Assembly: GCA_030146405.1 (NCBI GenBank)
Contig: JASLBS010000028.1
Location: 1 to 15,771 of the forward strand
Reading direction: 5' to 3'
Length of the DNA stretch: 15,771 nucleotides
DNA from: Arthrobacter sp.
Lineage (GTDB): Bacteria > Actinomycetota > Actinomycetes > Actinomycetales > Micrococcaceae
Shown: positions 1 to 7,135 of the stretch, in pieces
Numbering within the stretch: position 1 is the stretch's first letter
Layout: each line of letters begins with the position of its first letter
The notes under the pieces: model-generated
Seen by the model: the letters and a program-made list of their open reading frames with translations, nothing else
The model's database searches: none
What the model was told of the DNA's origin: nothing
Position numbers and translations under genes: made by a program

Positions 1-1
1 G

Positions 2-580
2 CTCGGTGACGCGCCCGACTACCACCTCATGCCCGTGGGCAACGCCGGCAACATCAGCGCGTACTGGAAGGGCTACAAGGAGTACGCGGCGCCCTACGCC
101 TCCATGCACTCCGGCGAGCTCCCCGCCGTCGCGACCCGGACACCGATCATGTGGGGATTCCAGGCCGAGGGCGCGTCTCCGCTCGTGAAGGGCCACCCCA
201 TCACGGAGCCGGACACCATCGCCACCGCGATCCGGATCGGCAACCCGGCGTCGTGGGACTACGCCGTCGCCGCACGCGATGAGTCCGGCGGTCTCATCGA
301 GGCCGTGACGGACGAGGAGATCCTCGAGGCGCACCGGTGGCTGTCCGCCCGTGAGGGTGTCTTCGTCGAACCGGCCTCCGCTGCCGGCGTCGCCGGTCTC
401 ATCAAGAAGCACGCGGAGGGTGTCGTCCCCTCCGGCAAGACGATCGTCATCACCGTCACCGGACACGGCCTCAAGGATCCGCAGTGGGCGCTGCGCACCG
501 CCGACGGCTCCGACGTCGAACCCACGAAGGTGGACTTCGACGTGGTGAGCGTCGCGGCCGCGCTCGGACTCGAGGACTGA
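2..580 (+). CDS. thrC: Threonine synthase, C-terminal part (5' end cut by window edge)
   Basis: PLP enzyme that converts O-phosphohomoserine to threonine and phosphate in the cytoplasm, the last step of threonine biosynthesis. The frame is open from base 2 to the TGA at 578-580 and gives about 192 residues. The family is usually around 350-370 residues in actinobacteria, so roughly the first 45%, including the PLP-binding lysine, lies outside the window. The visible protein starts with the glycine/asparagine phosphate-binding loop (MPVGNAGNISAYWKGY), followed by GFQAEGASPLVKG and, near the end, VFVEPASAAGVAGL and TVTGHGLKDP, all typical of fold-type II threonine synthases. thrB follows after one base, so the two are almost certainly cotranscribed and translationally coupled. 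Identity is secure; only the N-terminus is missing. Confidence 0.95.
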   Translation, partial: LGDAPDYHLMPVGNAGNISAYWKGYKEYAAPYASMHSGELPAVATRTPIMWGFQAEGASPLVKGHPITEPDTIATAIRIGNPASWDYAVAARDESGGLIEAVTDEEILEAHRWLSAREGVFVEPASAAGVAGLIKKHAEGVVPSGKTIVITVTGHGLKDPQWALRTADGSDVEPTKVDFDVVSVAAALGLED

Positions 581-581
581 G

Positions 582-1574
582 ATGGCCGGCGTGGAACAGG
601 TGGCCGTGGCGTCCGAGACGGCGCTGGACCTTCCGACGGTCGAAGCGGGGCAGCGGGTCGAGGTATCGGTCCCCGCCACGAGCGCCAATCTGGGCCCCGG
701 CTTCGACACGCTCGGACTCGCGCTCTCGCTGCACGACACCGTCCGGGTCCGGACCAGTCAGTCAGAACGAACGCTCGTGCGTGCCACGGGCGAGGGCGCG
801 GAGGGGCTTCCCACCGATGAACGGCACCTCGTGGCCAGGGCGCTGATCAGCACCCTCCACCGCGCCGGACACCGCGCTCCCGGCCTGGAGCTCGACACCA
901 CGAACGTGATCCCGCACGGGCGGGGACTCGGCTCCTCGGCCGCCGCGATCGTGGCCGGAGTACTTGCCGCGAACGCCCTCCTGCCCGCCGGTTCCGAGCT
1001 CGACCAGGCGCAGCTCCTCCAGTGGGCGGCATCCCTGGAGGGGCACCCGGACAACGTGGCTCCGGCACTGCTCGGGTCGCTCGCCATCTCCTGGGCGAGC
1101 GGTCGGGCCTTCCACAGCACGCGCGTCGAGGTGCACCCCGACATCATGCCGGTCCTGGCCGTACCGGACCTCGAGCTGTCCACCGAGAGCGCCCGGGCAC
1201 TTCTTCCGCCCTCCGTGGCTCACGGCAGCGCCGCCGCCAACGCCGGACGCGCGGCTCTCCTGGTCCATGCCCTCGGTACCGACCCGTCCCTGCTGTTCCC
1301 CGCCACCCAGGACGTCCTCCACCAGGACTACCGCGCACACGCCATGCTCCCCAGTGCGACGCTGATGCGGGGACTGCGGGCTGCGGGGTTCGCCAGTACC
1401 GTCTCCGGTGCGGGGCCCAGCGTCCTGACGCTGGCAGTGGGTGAGGCGGGGGCGCAGGCCGCCGAGGATGCGGTGCGCTCGGTACTCTCGGCGGACGACG
1501 CACCGCAGAAGTGGCGGATTCTCCGGCTCCCGGTGGACCGGGAAGGTGCTAAAGTGAGAGTGCACCAAGGGTAA
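582..1574 (+). CDS. thrB: Homoserine kinase (GHMP family)
   Basis: Phosphorylates homoserine with ATP, supplying O-phosphohomoserine to the threonine synthase encoded just upstream. The 330-residue product has the three GHMP kinase motifs: PATSANLGPGFD at residues 31-42, the glycine/serine-rich ATP loop PHGRGLGSSAAAIVAG at 111-126, and SGAGPS at 275-280. The ATG at 582 lies one base after the thrC stop, with GAGGA overlapping the end of thrC as a likely ribosome binding site. About 25 residues precede the first conserved strand, slightly longer than in many homologues, so an internal start is possible but none has a better upstream context. The TAA stop shares a base with an ATG opening a short upstream ORF of rho. 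Confidence 0.95.
   Translation: MAGVEQVAVASETALDLPTVEAGQRVEVSVPATSANLGPGFDTLGLALSLHDTVRVRTSQSERTLVRATGEGAEGLPTDERHLVARALISTLHRAGHRAPGLELDTTNVIPHGRGLGSSAAAIVAGVLAANALLPAGSELDQAQLLQWAASLEGHPDNVAPALLGSLAISWASGRAFHSTRVEVHPDIMPVLAVPDLELSTESARALLPPSVAHGSAAANAGRAALLVHALGTDPSLLFPATQDVLHQDYRAHAMLPSATLMRGLRAAGFASTVSGAGPSVLTLAVGEAGAQAAEDAVRSVLSADDAPQKWRILRLPVDREGAKVRVHQG
1547..1555 (+). promoter_or_regulatory. Possible extended -10 promoter element for rho
   Basis: TGCTAAAGT within the last codons of thrB fits an extended -10 element (TGN directly before TANNNT). No convincing -35 hexamer sits at the usual distance. Transcription would begin near 1562, giving rho a leader of about 310 nt that includes the 30-codon upstream ORF. 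Motif matching alone is weak evidence in GC-rich DNA. Confidence 0.3.
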
Positions 1575-1666
1575 TGGACGTTTCCGCGCTCTTACCGTGT
1601 GCTCCTGTTGAGTTGGCCGTCTTCTTCTCCAGACCGCCGCAGAACTGCAGCTTTTATCAGCAGTAG
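1574..1666 (+). CDS. Possible 30-codon leader ORF upstream of rho
   Basis: ATG at 1574 shares a base with the thrB TAA stop (TAATG), an arrangement typical of translational coupling. The frame reads 30 codons to TAG at 1664-1666, and the peptide (MDVSALLPCAPVELAVFF at its start) matches no family I know. AAGGG lies only two bases before the ATG, so independent initiation would be poor, but reinitiation after thrB could work. Escherichia coli rho is preceded by a similarly short leader peptide gene (rhoL), which makes the position notable. Codon use is not informative at this length and the ORF may be chance. Confidence 0.25.
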   Translation: MDVSALLPCAPVELAVFFSRPPQNCSFYQQ

Positions 1667-1872
1667 CACGTATTCCGGTGTGGCCTCCGATCTTATCCTC
1701 GTGCGTGCGGATTCAACCTCCTGTACGTGGACATCCTCAGGCTCCCAGCACTCTCGGCCCGGACCGGATCGACCCGGTTCGGCCGAACCCCGCCGGCATT
1801 CTTCTGCGGCCCGGGGCAAACCACCGCGGACCACCGATCAGGTGGCCGCCCGACGAGGGGGAAGGATCCTTC
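1575..1872 (+). promoter_or_regulatory. rho 5' leader region
   Basis: This 298-base gap between thrB and rho has no convincing full-length gene. It has C-rich, G-poor patches (27 C against 15 G in 1691-1760), including GTCTTCTTCTCC, the composition favoured by Rho utilisation sites. It contains a perfect 14-base palindrome GGTTCGGCCGAACC at 1776-1789 and a hairpin at 1826-1849 immediately before the ribosome binding site. Rho is known to limit its own expression by attenuation in the leader in E. coli, so an autoregulatory role is a reasonable inference, not something the sequence proves. Confidence 0.45.
1826..1849 (+). promoter_or_regulatory. Hairpin just upstream of rho ribosome binding site
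   Basis: GCGG-A-CCACC pairs with GGTGG-CCGC around a GATCA loop: nine base pairs with one bulged A (1830). It ends a few bases before the purine-rich ribosome binding site (GAGGGGGAAGGA, 1855-1866). It could control access to that site or pause transcription. No T-tract follows, so it is not a classical terminator. Confidence 0.4.
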
Positions 1873-4077
1873 GTGACTGACACCACTGACCTGTTACCAG
1901 GTGTGGCCGACCAAGACGCTGGAACAACCGGCGCGACAACTTCCAAGAGCAGCGGCCTTGCCGGCCTGAAGCTCGCACAGCTCCAGGCGCTCGCCGGCCA
2001 GCTCGGCATCACGGGCGGCTCGAGGATGCGCAAGAGCGATCTCGTGTCGGCGATCTCCGACCACCAGCGCGGATCCGCGGTGGCTGACCGCCAGAAGGTC
2101 CCCGCCGTCCGCAGCGAACGAATCGCCGACTCCGCGCGCGCCGCGGTCGACGCGTCGCCCGAGCCGGCAGCGGATGCCGCGACGAACCAGGACGAGCAGG
2201 CGGCTCCCGCCGAGCGCCAGCCACGCACCCGTAACCGGAACCGCCGCGCGGGGAGCGACGGCGTCGTCTCGGCACCCGCGACGGACACTCCGGTGGCCGT
2301 CGAGCAGCAGGACACGACGCAGCGCGAGACGTCCGACGACACCTCCGCCGGCGAGCAGCAGGACCGCGGCGACCGCGAGAACGGTGGCCGCAACCAGCGC
2401 AATCGCCGCAACCGTCGTGGCGAGGACCGTGCGGACGCCCAGACCGGCTCGAACGAGTCGCAGTCCGGGTCCGTCGACACACAGAACACTGTGCAGAACG
2501 AGGCGCAGAACGACGCGCAGGGCGAGGCATCCTCCAGCCAGCAGTCACAGCAGTCCGGCCAGCAGGGTGAGGGCCGGGGCGACCGCAACGAGCGCCGCAG
2601 CCGCTCGCGCAACGGTCGCGACGACGACCGGACGAACGATCGCTCGAACGACGTCCGTTCCAACGAGGTCCAGAACGTCCGCTCGAACGACGGCCAGAAC
2701 GACAACGGCCGCAACGGCAGCGAGCGCAGTGACAATCGCGGCACCCAGAACGACGACGAGGGTCGCGGACGCAATCGCCGCAACCGCGTCAACCGCAACG
2801 AGCGCAGCGAGCGCAACGGCGGCGACGACCGCAACAGCCGGTTCCGCGACCGCAACGAGCGCAACGACCGGCGCCGGGGCCGCAGCCAGAACCCCGAGGT
2901 GGACGACGTCGAGGTCACCGACGACGACGTGCTGCTGCCCGTAGCGGGCATCCTCGACGTCCTCGAGAACTACGCCTTCGTCCGTACGTCCGGCTACCTG
3001 CCCGGCCCGAACGACATCTACGTCACGCTTGCCCAGGTCAAGAAGCACAACCTGCGTAAGGGTGACGCCGTCGTGGGTGCCATCCGCGCACCCCGCGAGG
3101 GTGAGTCGCAGGCCAGCGCGCGCCAGAAGTTCAACGCCCTGGTGCGGGTCACCTCGGTGAACGGCAAGCCCGCCGAGGATCTCAAGGACCGCGTCGAGTT
3201 CGCGAAGCTCGTGCCGCTGTACCCGGCGGACCGCCTGCGCCTCGAGACGGACCCGAAGAAGATCGGTCCCCGCGTGATCGATCTGGTGTCCCCGATCGGC
3301 AAGGGCCAGCGCGGCCTGATCGTCTCGCCCCCGAAGGCCGGCAAGACGCTGATCCTCCAGGCGATCGCGAACGCCATCACGATCAACAATCCTGAGGTCC
3401 ACCTCATGATGGTCCTCGTGGACGAGCGTCCCGAGGAAGTCACGGACATGCAGCGGACCGTCAAGGGCGAGGTCATCGCCTCGACGTTCGACCGTCCCGC
3501 CGACGACCACACCACGGTCGCCGAACTCTCCATCGAGCGCGCCAAGCGCCTCGTGGAGATGGGCATGGACGTCGTGGTGCTCCTCGACTCCATGACCCGC
3601 CTGGGCCGCGCGTACAACCTGGCCGCCCCGGCGTCGGGCCGTATCCTCTCCGGTGGTGTCGACTCGGCAGCGCTGTACCCGCCGAAGCGCTTCTTCGGTG
3701 CCGCACGCAACATCGAGAACGGTGGCTCGCTCACCATTCTCGCGACCGCGCTCGTGGAGACCGGGTCCAAGATGGACGAGGTCATCTTCGAGGAGTTCAA
3801 GGGCACCGGCAACATGGAGCTCCGCCTGTCGCGCAACCTCGCCGACAAGCGCATCTTCCCCGCCGTGGACGTCAACGCCTCCGGCACACGTCGCGAGGAG
3901 AACCTGCTCTCGCCCGACGAGGTCAAGATCATGTGGAAGCTGCGCCGCGTCCTGTCGGGTCTGGAGACCCAGCAGGCACTCGAGCTGCTCACCAACAAGA
4001 TCCGGGAGACGCAGTCCAACGTCGAGTTCCTGATGCAGGTCCAGAAGACCACGCTGGGCTCCAAGGACTCCGACTAG
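1873..4077 (+). CDS. rho: Transcription termination factor Rho with long N-terminal insertion
   Basis: Hexameric RNA-dependent ATPase/translocase that ends untranslated transcripts. The GTG at 1873 is preferred because GAAGGA sits six bases upstream and the protein then opens with TDTTDLLPG; the frame is open further upstream, but that part looks like leader. The product is 734 residues, against about 420 in E. coli and about 600 in M. tuberculosis. Order: Rho_N helical domain at about 28-64 (LAGLKLAQLQALAGQLGI); a low-complexity insertion at about 70-341; the cold-shock RNA-binding domain from 342 (YAFVRTSGYL); Walker A PKAGKT at 487-492; Walker B VVVLLDS with D572; the probable arginine finger R654 in LRLSRNLADKR. 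All catalytic motifs are intact. The gene looks monocistronic, with a long leader and a strong hairpin after the stop. Identity is certain; the exact start is likely. Confidence 0.96.
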   Translation: MTDTTDLLPGVADQDAGTTGATTSKSSGLAGLKLAQLQALAGQLGITGGSRMRKSDLVSAISDHQRGSAVADRQKVPAVRSERIADSARAAVDASPEPAADAATNQDEQAAPAERQPRTRNRNRRAGSDGVVSAPATDTPVAVEQQDTTQRETSDDTSAGEQQDRGDRENGGRNQRNRRNRRGEDRADAQTGSNESQSGSVDTQNTVQNEAQNDAQGEASSSQQSQQSGQQGEGRGDRNERRSRSRNGRDDDRTNDRSNDVRSNEVQNVRSNDGQNDNGRNGSERSDNRGTQNDDEGRGRNRRNRVNRNERSERNGGDDRNSRFRDRNERNDRRRGRSQNPEVDDVEVTDDDVLLPVAGILDVLENYAFVRTSGYLPGPNDIYVTLAQVKKHNLRKGDAVVGAIRAPREGESQASARQKFNALVRVTSVNGKPAEDLKDRVEFAKLVPLYPADRLRLETDPKKIGPRVIDLVSPIGKGQRGLIVSPPKAGKTLILQAIANAITINNPEVHLMMVLVDERPEEVTDMQRTVKGEVIASTFDRPADDHTTVAELSIERAKRLVEMGMDVVVLLDSMTRLGRAYNLAAPASGRILSGGVDSAALYPPKRFFGAARNIENGGSLTILATALVETGSKMDEVIFEEFKGTGNMELRLSRNLADKRIFPAVDVNASGTRREENLLSPDEVKIMWKLRRVLSGLETQQALELLTNKIRETQSNVEFLMQVQKTTLGSKDSD
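2362..2895 (+). repeat. Degenerate Arg/Asn/Asp/Glu repeat coding for the Rho insertion domain
   Basis: Residues about 164-341 of Rho are built almost wholly of short charged and polar words such as NRRNRRG, RNERR, RSND, DRNERND. At DNA level, CGCAACGAGCGC and related 9-12-mers recur imperfectly. Such insertions are known in actinobacterial Rho (Micrococcus luteus, M. tuberculosis) and extend RNA binding. The repeats are degenerate and all in frame, so this is a coding low-complexity region rather than a separate element. Confidence 0.75.
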
Positions 4078-4084
4078 CACTCCT

Positions 4085-4121
4085 GAACCGCCCGGGAACG
4101 CAGGACGTTCCCGGGCGGTTC
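4085..4121 (+). terminator. Perfect 16-bp hairpin after rho
   Basis: GAACCGCCCGGGAACG pairs fully with CGTTCCCGGGCGGTTC around a five-base CAGGA loop, beginning seven bases after the rho stop. The downstream GTCGGTTAAG has no real T-tract, so it resembles the U-poor hairpin terminators described in actinobacteria. It could also stabilise the rho mRNA 3' end. It separates rho from prfA transcriptionally. Confidence 0.75.
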
Positions 4122-4167
4122 GTCGGTTAAGCCGGAGTCCGGTTCAGGACCGCCCGCGCAGATTCCA

Positions 4168-4173
4168 TAGACT
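4168..4173 (+). promoter_or_regulatory. Possible -10 element for prfA-prmC
   Basis: TAGACT fits the actinobacterial TANNNT -10 pattern. It sits 35 bases before the prfA ATG and after the rho hairpin, giving a short leader that contains the AAAGAGG ribosome binding site. The upstream TTCAGG is a poor -35 match at a 19-base spacing. A promoter is expected here because the preceding hairpin should insulate prfA from rho. Confidence 0.35.
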
Positions 4174-4202
4174 GGCTGCACCAGCCGAAAGAGGTACATC
4201 CG

Positions 4203-5282
4203 ATGTTCGAATCCATCCAGGGACTGCTCGACGAACACTCCGAGCTGCAGGACCAGCTCGCCGATCCGGCGGTCCACGCCGACCAGGCGCTGGCCCGCAA
4301 GCTCGGCCGGCGCTACGCGGAGCTCGGCCGGATCGTCGATGCGCACAACCGGTGGGCCGCGCTGAACGACGACCTCGAGGCCGCCCGCGGGATGGCCGCG
4401 GAGGATTCCGAGTTCGCAGCCGAGGTTCCCGTGCTGGAGGAGCAGCTGGCCACAGCCCAGGAGCGCCTCCGCCGCCTGCTGATCCCGAGGGACCCCAATG
4501 ACAGCCGCAACGTGATCATCGAGGTCAAGGGTGGCGAGGGCGGGGACGAGGCCGCACTGTTCGCCGGTGACCTGCTGCGCATGTACGCCCGCTATGCGGA
4601 GTCGCGCGGCTGGAAGACCGAGCTCCTCTCCGCCAACGAGTCGGACCTCGGCGGGTACAAGGACGTGCAGATGGCCATCAAGGGGTCCTCGAACGATCCG
4701 GCCGAGGGCGTCTACGCACGGTTGAAGTTCGAGGGCGGCGTGCACCGCGTGCAGCGCGTGCCCGTCACGGAGTCCCAGGGCCGTATCCACACCTCCGCCG
4801 CGGGCGTGCTGGTGCTGCCCGAGGTGGACGAGCCGGAGGAGGTCGAGATCAGCCAGAACGACCTGAAGATCGACGTGTACCGCTCCTCGGGGCCCGGTGG
4901 GCAGTCCGTCAACACCACCGACTCCGCCGTCCGCATCACGCACCTCCCCACCGGGATCGTGGTGGCCATGCAGAACGAGAAGTCGCAGCTGCAGAACCGC
5001 GAGGCCGCCATGCGCGTGCTCCGCTCGCGCATCCTGGCACACGAGCAGGAGAAGATCGACGCCGCGAACTCGGACATCCGGAAGTCCCAGATCCGCACCA
5101 TGGATCGCTCCGAGCGCATCCGCACCTACAACTACCCGGAGAACCGCGTGGCCGACCACCGGACCGGGTACAAGGCCTACAACCTCGACGCCGTCATGAA
5201 CGGTGAGCTGGAACCCGTGGTGCAGTCGGCGATCGAGATGGACGAGCAGGCCCGCCTGGACGCCATCGGCGCGGAAGAGTAG
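4203..5282 (+). CDS. prfA: Peptide chain release factor 1
   Basis: Recognises UAA and UAG stop codons in the ribosomal A site and triggers peptide release. The 359-residue length is normal. Two features identify RF1 rather than RF2: the codon-recognition tripeptide PVT at residues 187-189 (in VQRVPVTESQGRIHTSA), where RF2 has SPF, and the catalytic GGQ at 232-234 in SGPGGQSVNTTDSAVR. The ATG at 4203 has AAAGAGG eight bases upstream. The next gene begins two bases after the stop and encodes the enzyme that methylates the GGQ glutamine of this protein, a conserved pairing. The rpmE gene found between rho and prfA in mycobacteria is absent here. Confidence 0.97.
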   Translation: MFESIQGLLDEHSELQDQLADPAVHADQALARKLGRRYAELGRIVDAHNRWAALNDDLEAARGMAAEDSEFAAEVPVLEEQLATAQERLRRLLIPRDPNDSRNVIIEVKGGEGGDEAALFAGDLLRMYARYAESRGWKTELLSANESDLGGYKDVQMAIKGSSNDPAEGVYARLKFEGGVHRVQRVPVTESQGRIHTSAAGVLVLPEVDEPEEVEISQNDLKIDVYRSSGPGGQSVNTTDSAVRITHLPTGIVVAMQNEKSQLQNREAAMRVLRSRILAHEQEKIDAANSDIRKSQIRTMDRSERIRTYNYPENRVADHRTGYKAYNLDAVMNGELEPVVQSAIEMDEQARLDAIGAEE

Positions 5283-5284
5283 GG

Positions 5285-6151
5285 GTGGAGCAAGCGCTGC
5301 GGACGGCGGAGCGGCGGCTGCGCGAGGCCGGTGTGCCGAGTCCTCGGGTGGACGCGGAGCTGCTCGCCGCACACCTGCTCGGCGTGACCCCCGGAAGGCT
5401 CCGGGCTCTGGCCCTGACCGGTACCGCCGTACCCGAGGGGTTCGAGGCGCTCGTGGACGAGCGCGTGCGCCGGGTCCCGCTGCAGCACCTCACCGGGACG
5501 GCGTACTTCCGCCGGATCTCCCTCGCGGTGGGCCCCGGCGTGTTCGTCCCGCGGCCCGAGACGGAGACGGTGGTCCAGCTGGTCGTGGACCACGCCGGCG
5601 GTCTGGTGCGTCCCAGGATCGTCGATCTCGGCACCGGGTCCGGGGCCATCGCGGCCGCGGTGGCTGACGAGGTGCCGGGAGCGGAGGTCCACGCCGTCGA
5701 ACTGAGCGAACTCGCCCTGGCGTGGGCGGTGCCCAACCTCGCCCCGTTCGGCGTGCACGTGACGCAGGGGGATCTCGCGACGGCGCTCGGCGACCACGAC
5801 GGTTCCTTCGACGTGGTGGTCTCCAACCCTCCCTACATCCCGGCCGACGCCGTGCCCAACGAGCCCGAGGTGGCGGACCACGATCCTGATCTCGCGCTGT
5901 ACGGCGGGGGAGCGGACGGCATGGTCCTGCCGAGGGCGGCCATGGCATCCGCTGCCCGGCTCCTCGTCCCGGGTGGTTTCTTCGCGATGGAGCATGCCGA
6001 GGTGCAGGCCCCGGTGGTCGCCGCCCTCCTCGCACGCTCGGGTCTGTGGACCTCGATCACCACCCATCAGGACCTCACCGGACGGGACCGCGCGACGAGC
6101 GCTGTCCTCCGCGTCGACGGTCCCCGTCCCTCCGAAGAGGTGTCCCCATGA
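5285..6151 (+). CDS. prmC: Release factor glutamine N5-methyltransferase
   Basis: SAM-dependent methyltransferase (HemK/PrmC) that methylates the glutamine of the GGQ motif in release factors, raising termination efficiency. The 288-residue product has the N-terminal helical substrate domain ending in PLQHLTGTAYF (65-75), VPRPETE (88-94), the SAM-binding DLGTGSG (114-120) and the catalytic NPPY at 181-184. It begins with GTG two bases after the prfA stop, so translation is probably coupled; the site upstream is only GGGG-like. The TGA at 6149-6151 overlaps the ATG of the next gene (ATGA). The protein looks complete, with no key residue missing. Confidence 0.95.
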   Translation: MEQALRTAERRLREAGVPSPRVDAELLAAHLLGVTPGRLRALALTGTAVPEGFEALVDERVRRVPLQHLTGTAYFRRISLAVGPGVFVPRPETETVVQLVVDHAGGLVRPRIVDLGTGSGAIAAAVADEVPGAEVHAVELSELALAWAVPNLAPFGVHVTQGDLATALGDHDGSFDVVVSNPPYIPADAVPNEPEVADHDPDLALYGGGADGMVLPRAAMASAARLLVPGGFFAMEHAEVQAPVVAALLARSGLWTSITTHQDLTGRDRATSAVLRVDGPRPSEEVSP

Positions 6152-7053
6152 CGTCCGCAGGACCGGGCAGTGTCGCCGTCGCCGCCGTCACCTACGACCG
6201 GCACGAGGAGCTCGCGCAGCTCCTGCGTTCCCTCGGGACGCAGTCCGCGCCGATCATCACCGTCGCCCTGGTGGATTCGGGTACTGAGCCGGCCACCGCG
6301 GTGGTGGAGGCGGCGGGTGGCAGCATCCACTACCTCCGCTCGGAGGCGAACCTGGGTGGTGCGGGAGGTTTCGCCTTCGCGATCCTCGCCGCGATCGCCA
6401 GTGGGGCGGAGTGGATCTGGCTCATGGACGACGACGGCCACCCGGAGGACGACCGGGTACTCGCCGAACTCCTCCGCGCCGCCACCGAGCACGGCCTCGA
6501 CATCGTGAGCCCGCTGGTCGCTGCGACCTCGGATCCCACCCGGCTCTCCTTCAACTTCCGCATCAACGGGCTGCTGACTAACGATCGCGCCACCCTGGAA
6601 CCCATGGGGTACCTGCCGAACATGGTGCACTTCTTCAACGGCGCGCTCGTTCGTGCCGAGGTGTTCGCCACGATCGGCCTGCCGGACATGAAGTTCTTCA
6701 TCCGCGGGGACGAAGTGGACTTCCTGGCGCGCGTGCGGAAAGCGGGGCTGAAGTACGGGACGCTCGCCACCGTGGCGGTCCGCCATCCGGCCACCTGGAC
6801 CGAGATGAAGCCCATCTTCGGTGGCTTCATCACGCCGGTCATCCCCGACGGGGAGTTCAAGCGGTTCTCCTACTTCCGCAACCGGGCCTACCTGGCGCGC
6901 AAGTACCGGAACCTCCGGTGGTTCGGCGCGGACGTGATCGGCTTCCCCTACTACTTCCTGATGAATCGTGACCTCAGAGGACTCCGCGCCTGGTTCGCGG
7001 CGTACTCGGCAGGCCTGCGCGGTACGGGGTTCGGGCCACCGCCGTCGTCGTGA
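6148..7053 (+). CDS. Family 2 glycosyltransferase
   Basis: Predicted inverting GT-A glycosyltransferase of 301 residues, likely acting at the inner membrane face on a lipid-linked or cell-wall glycan. It shows VAAVTYDRHEELAQLL near the N-terminus, NLGGAGGF (69-75), the metal/nucleotide-binding WLMDDD with aspartates at 94-96, and a second acidic motif GDEVDF (187-192). The NLGGAGGF...LMDDD pattern resembles actinobacterial galactofuranosyl- and rhamnosyltransferase-like proteins such as GlfT1, but donor and acceptor cannot be read from sequence. No clear transmembrane segment. The start ATG overlaps the prmC stop by four bases with GAAGAGG seven bases upstream, so it is coupled to prmC. A longer upstream reading is open but runs through prmC and lacks family similarity. 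It is related to the minus-strand GT2 gene in this window. Confidence 0.85.
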   Translation: MTSAGPGSVAVAAVTYDRHEELAQLLRSLGTQSAPIITVALVDSGTEPATAVVEAAGGSIHYLRSEANLGGAGGFAFAILAAIASGAEWIWLMDDDGHPEDDRVLAELLRAATEHGLDIVSPLVAATSDPTRLSFNFRINGLLTNDRATLEPMGYLPNMVHFFNGALVRAEVFATIGLPDMKFFIRGDEVDFLARVRKAGLKYGTLATVAVRHPATWTEMKPIFGGFITPVIPDGEFKRFSYFRNRAYLARKYRNLRWFGADVIGFPYYFLMNRDLRGLRAWFAAYSAGLRGTGFGPPPSS

Positions 7054-7135
7054 GCGGCCTGCCGAGCAGGAACCGTCGTCGGCCCCTGCCCGCGTCGACG
7101 TGCGCAACACCTGGTACCAGTGGAAGGATGATCCG

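Noticed and set aside
1776..1789. Perfect 14-base palindrome in the rho leader as a regulator operator
   Set aside because: GC-rich palindromes of this size arise by chance and it matches no operator I recognise; kept only as part of the leader description.
1678..1872. Upstream extension of rho by 65 codons
   Set aside because: The extension is Pro/Arg-rich, lacks a ribosome binding site, and the GTG at 1873 has an excellent one followed by a typical Rho N-terminus.
2362..2895. Repeated CGCAACGAGCGC-like words in rho as a CRISPR or other non-coding array
   Set aside because: The repeats are irregularly spaced, degenerate and in frame with Rho; there are no unique spacers of constant length.
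2545..4080. A 511-codon open frame antisense to rho, with others at 1737-2951 and 3018-4064
   Set aside because: Long antisense frames are expected opposite GC-rich genes with strong third-position bias. The translations are low-complexity Leu/Arg/Val/Asp strings with no family motifs, and rho itself is unmistakable.
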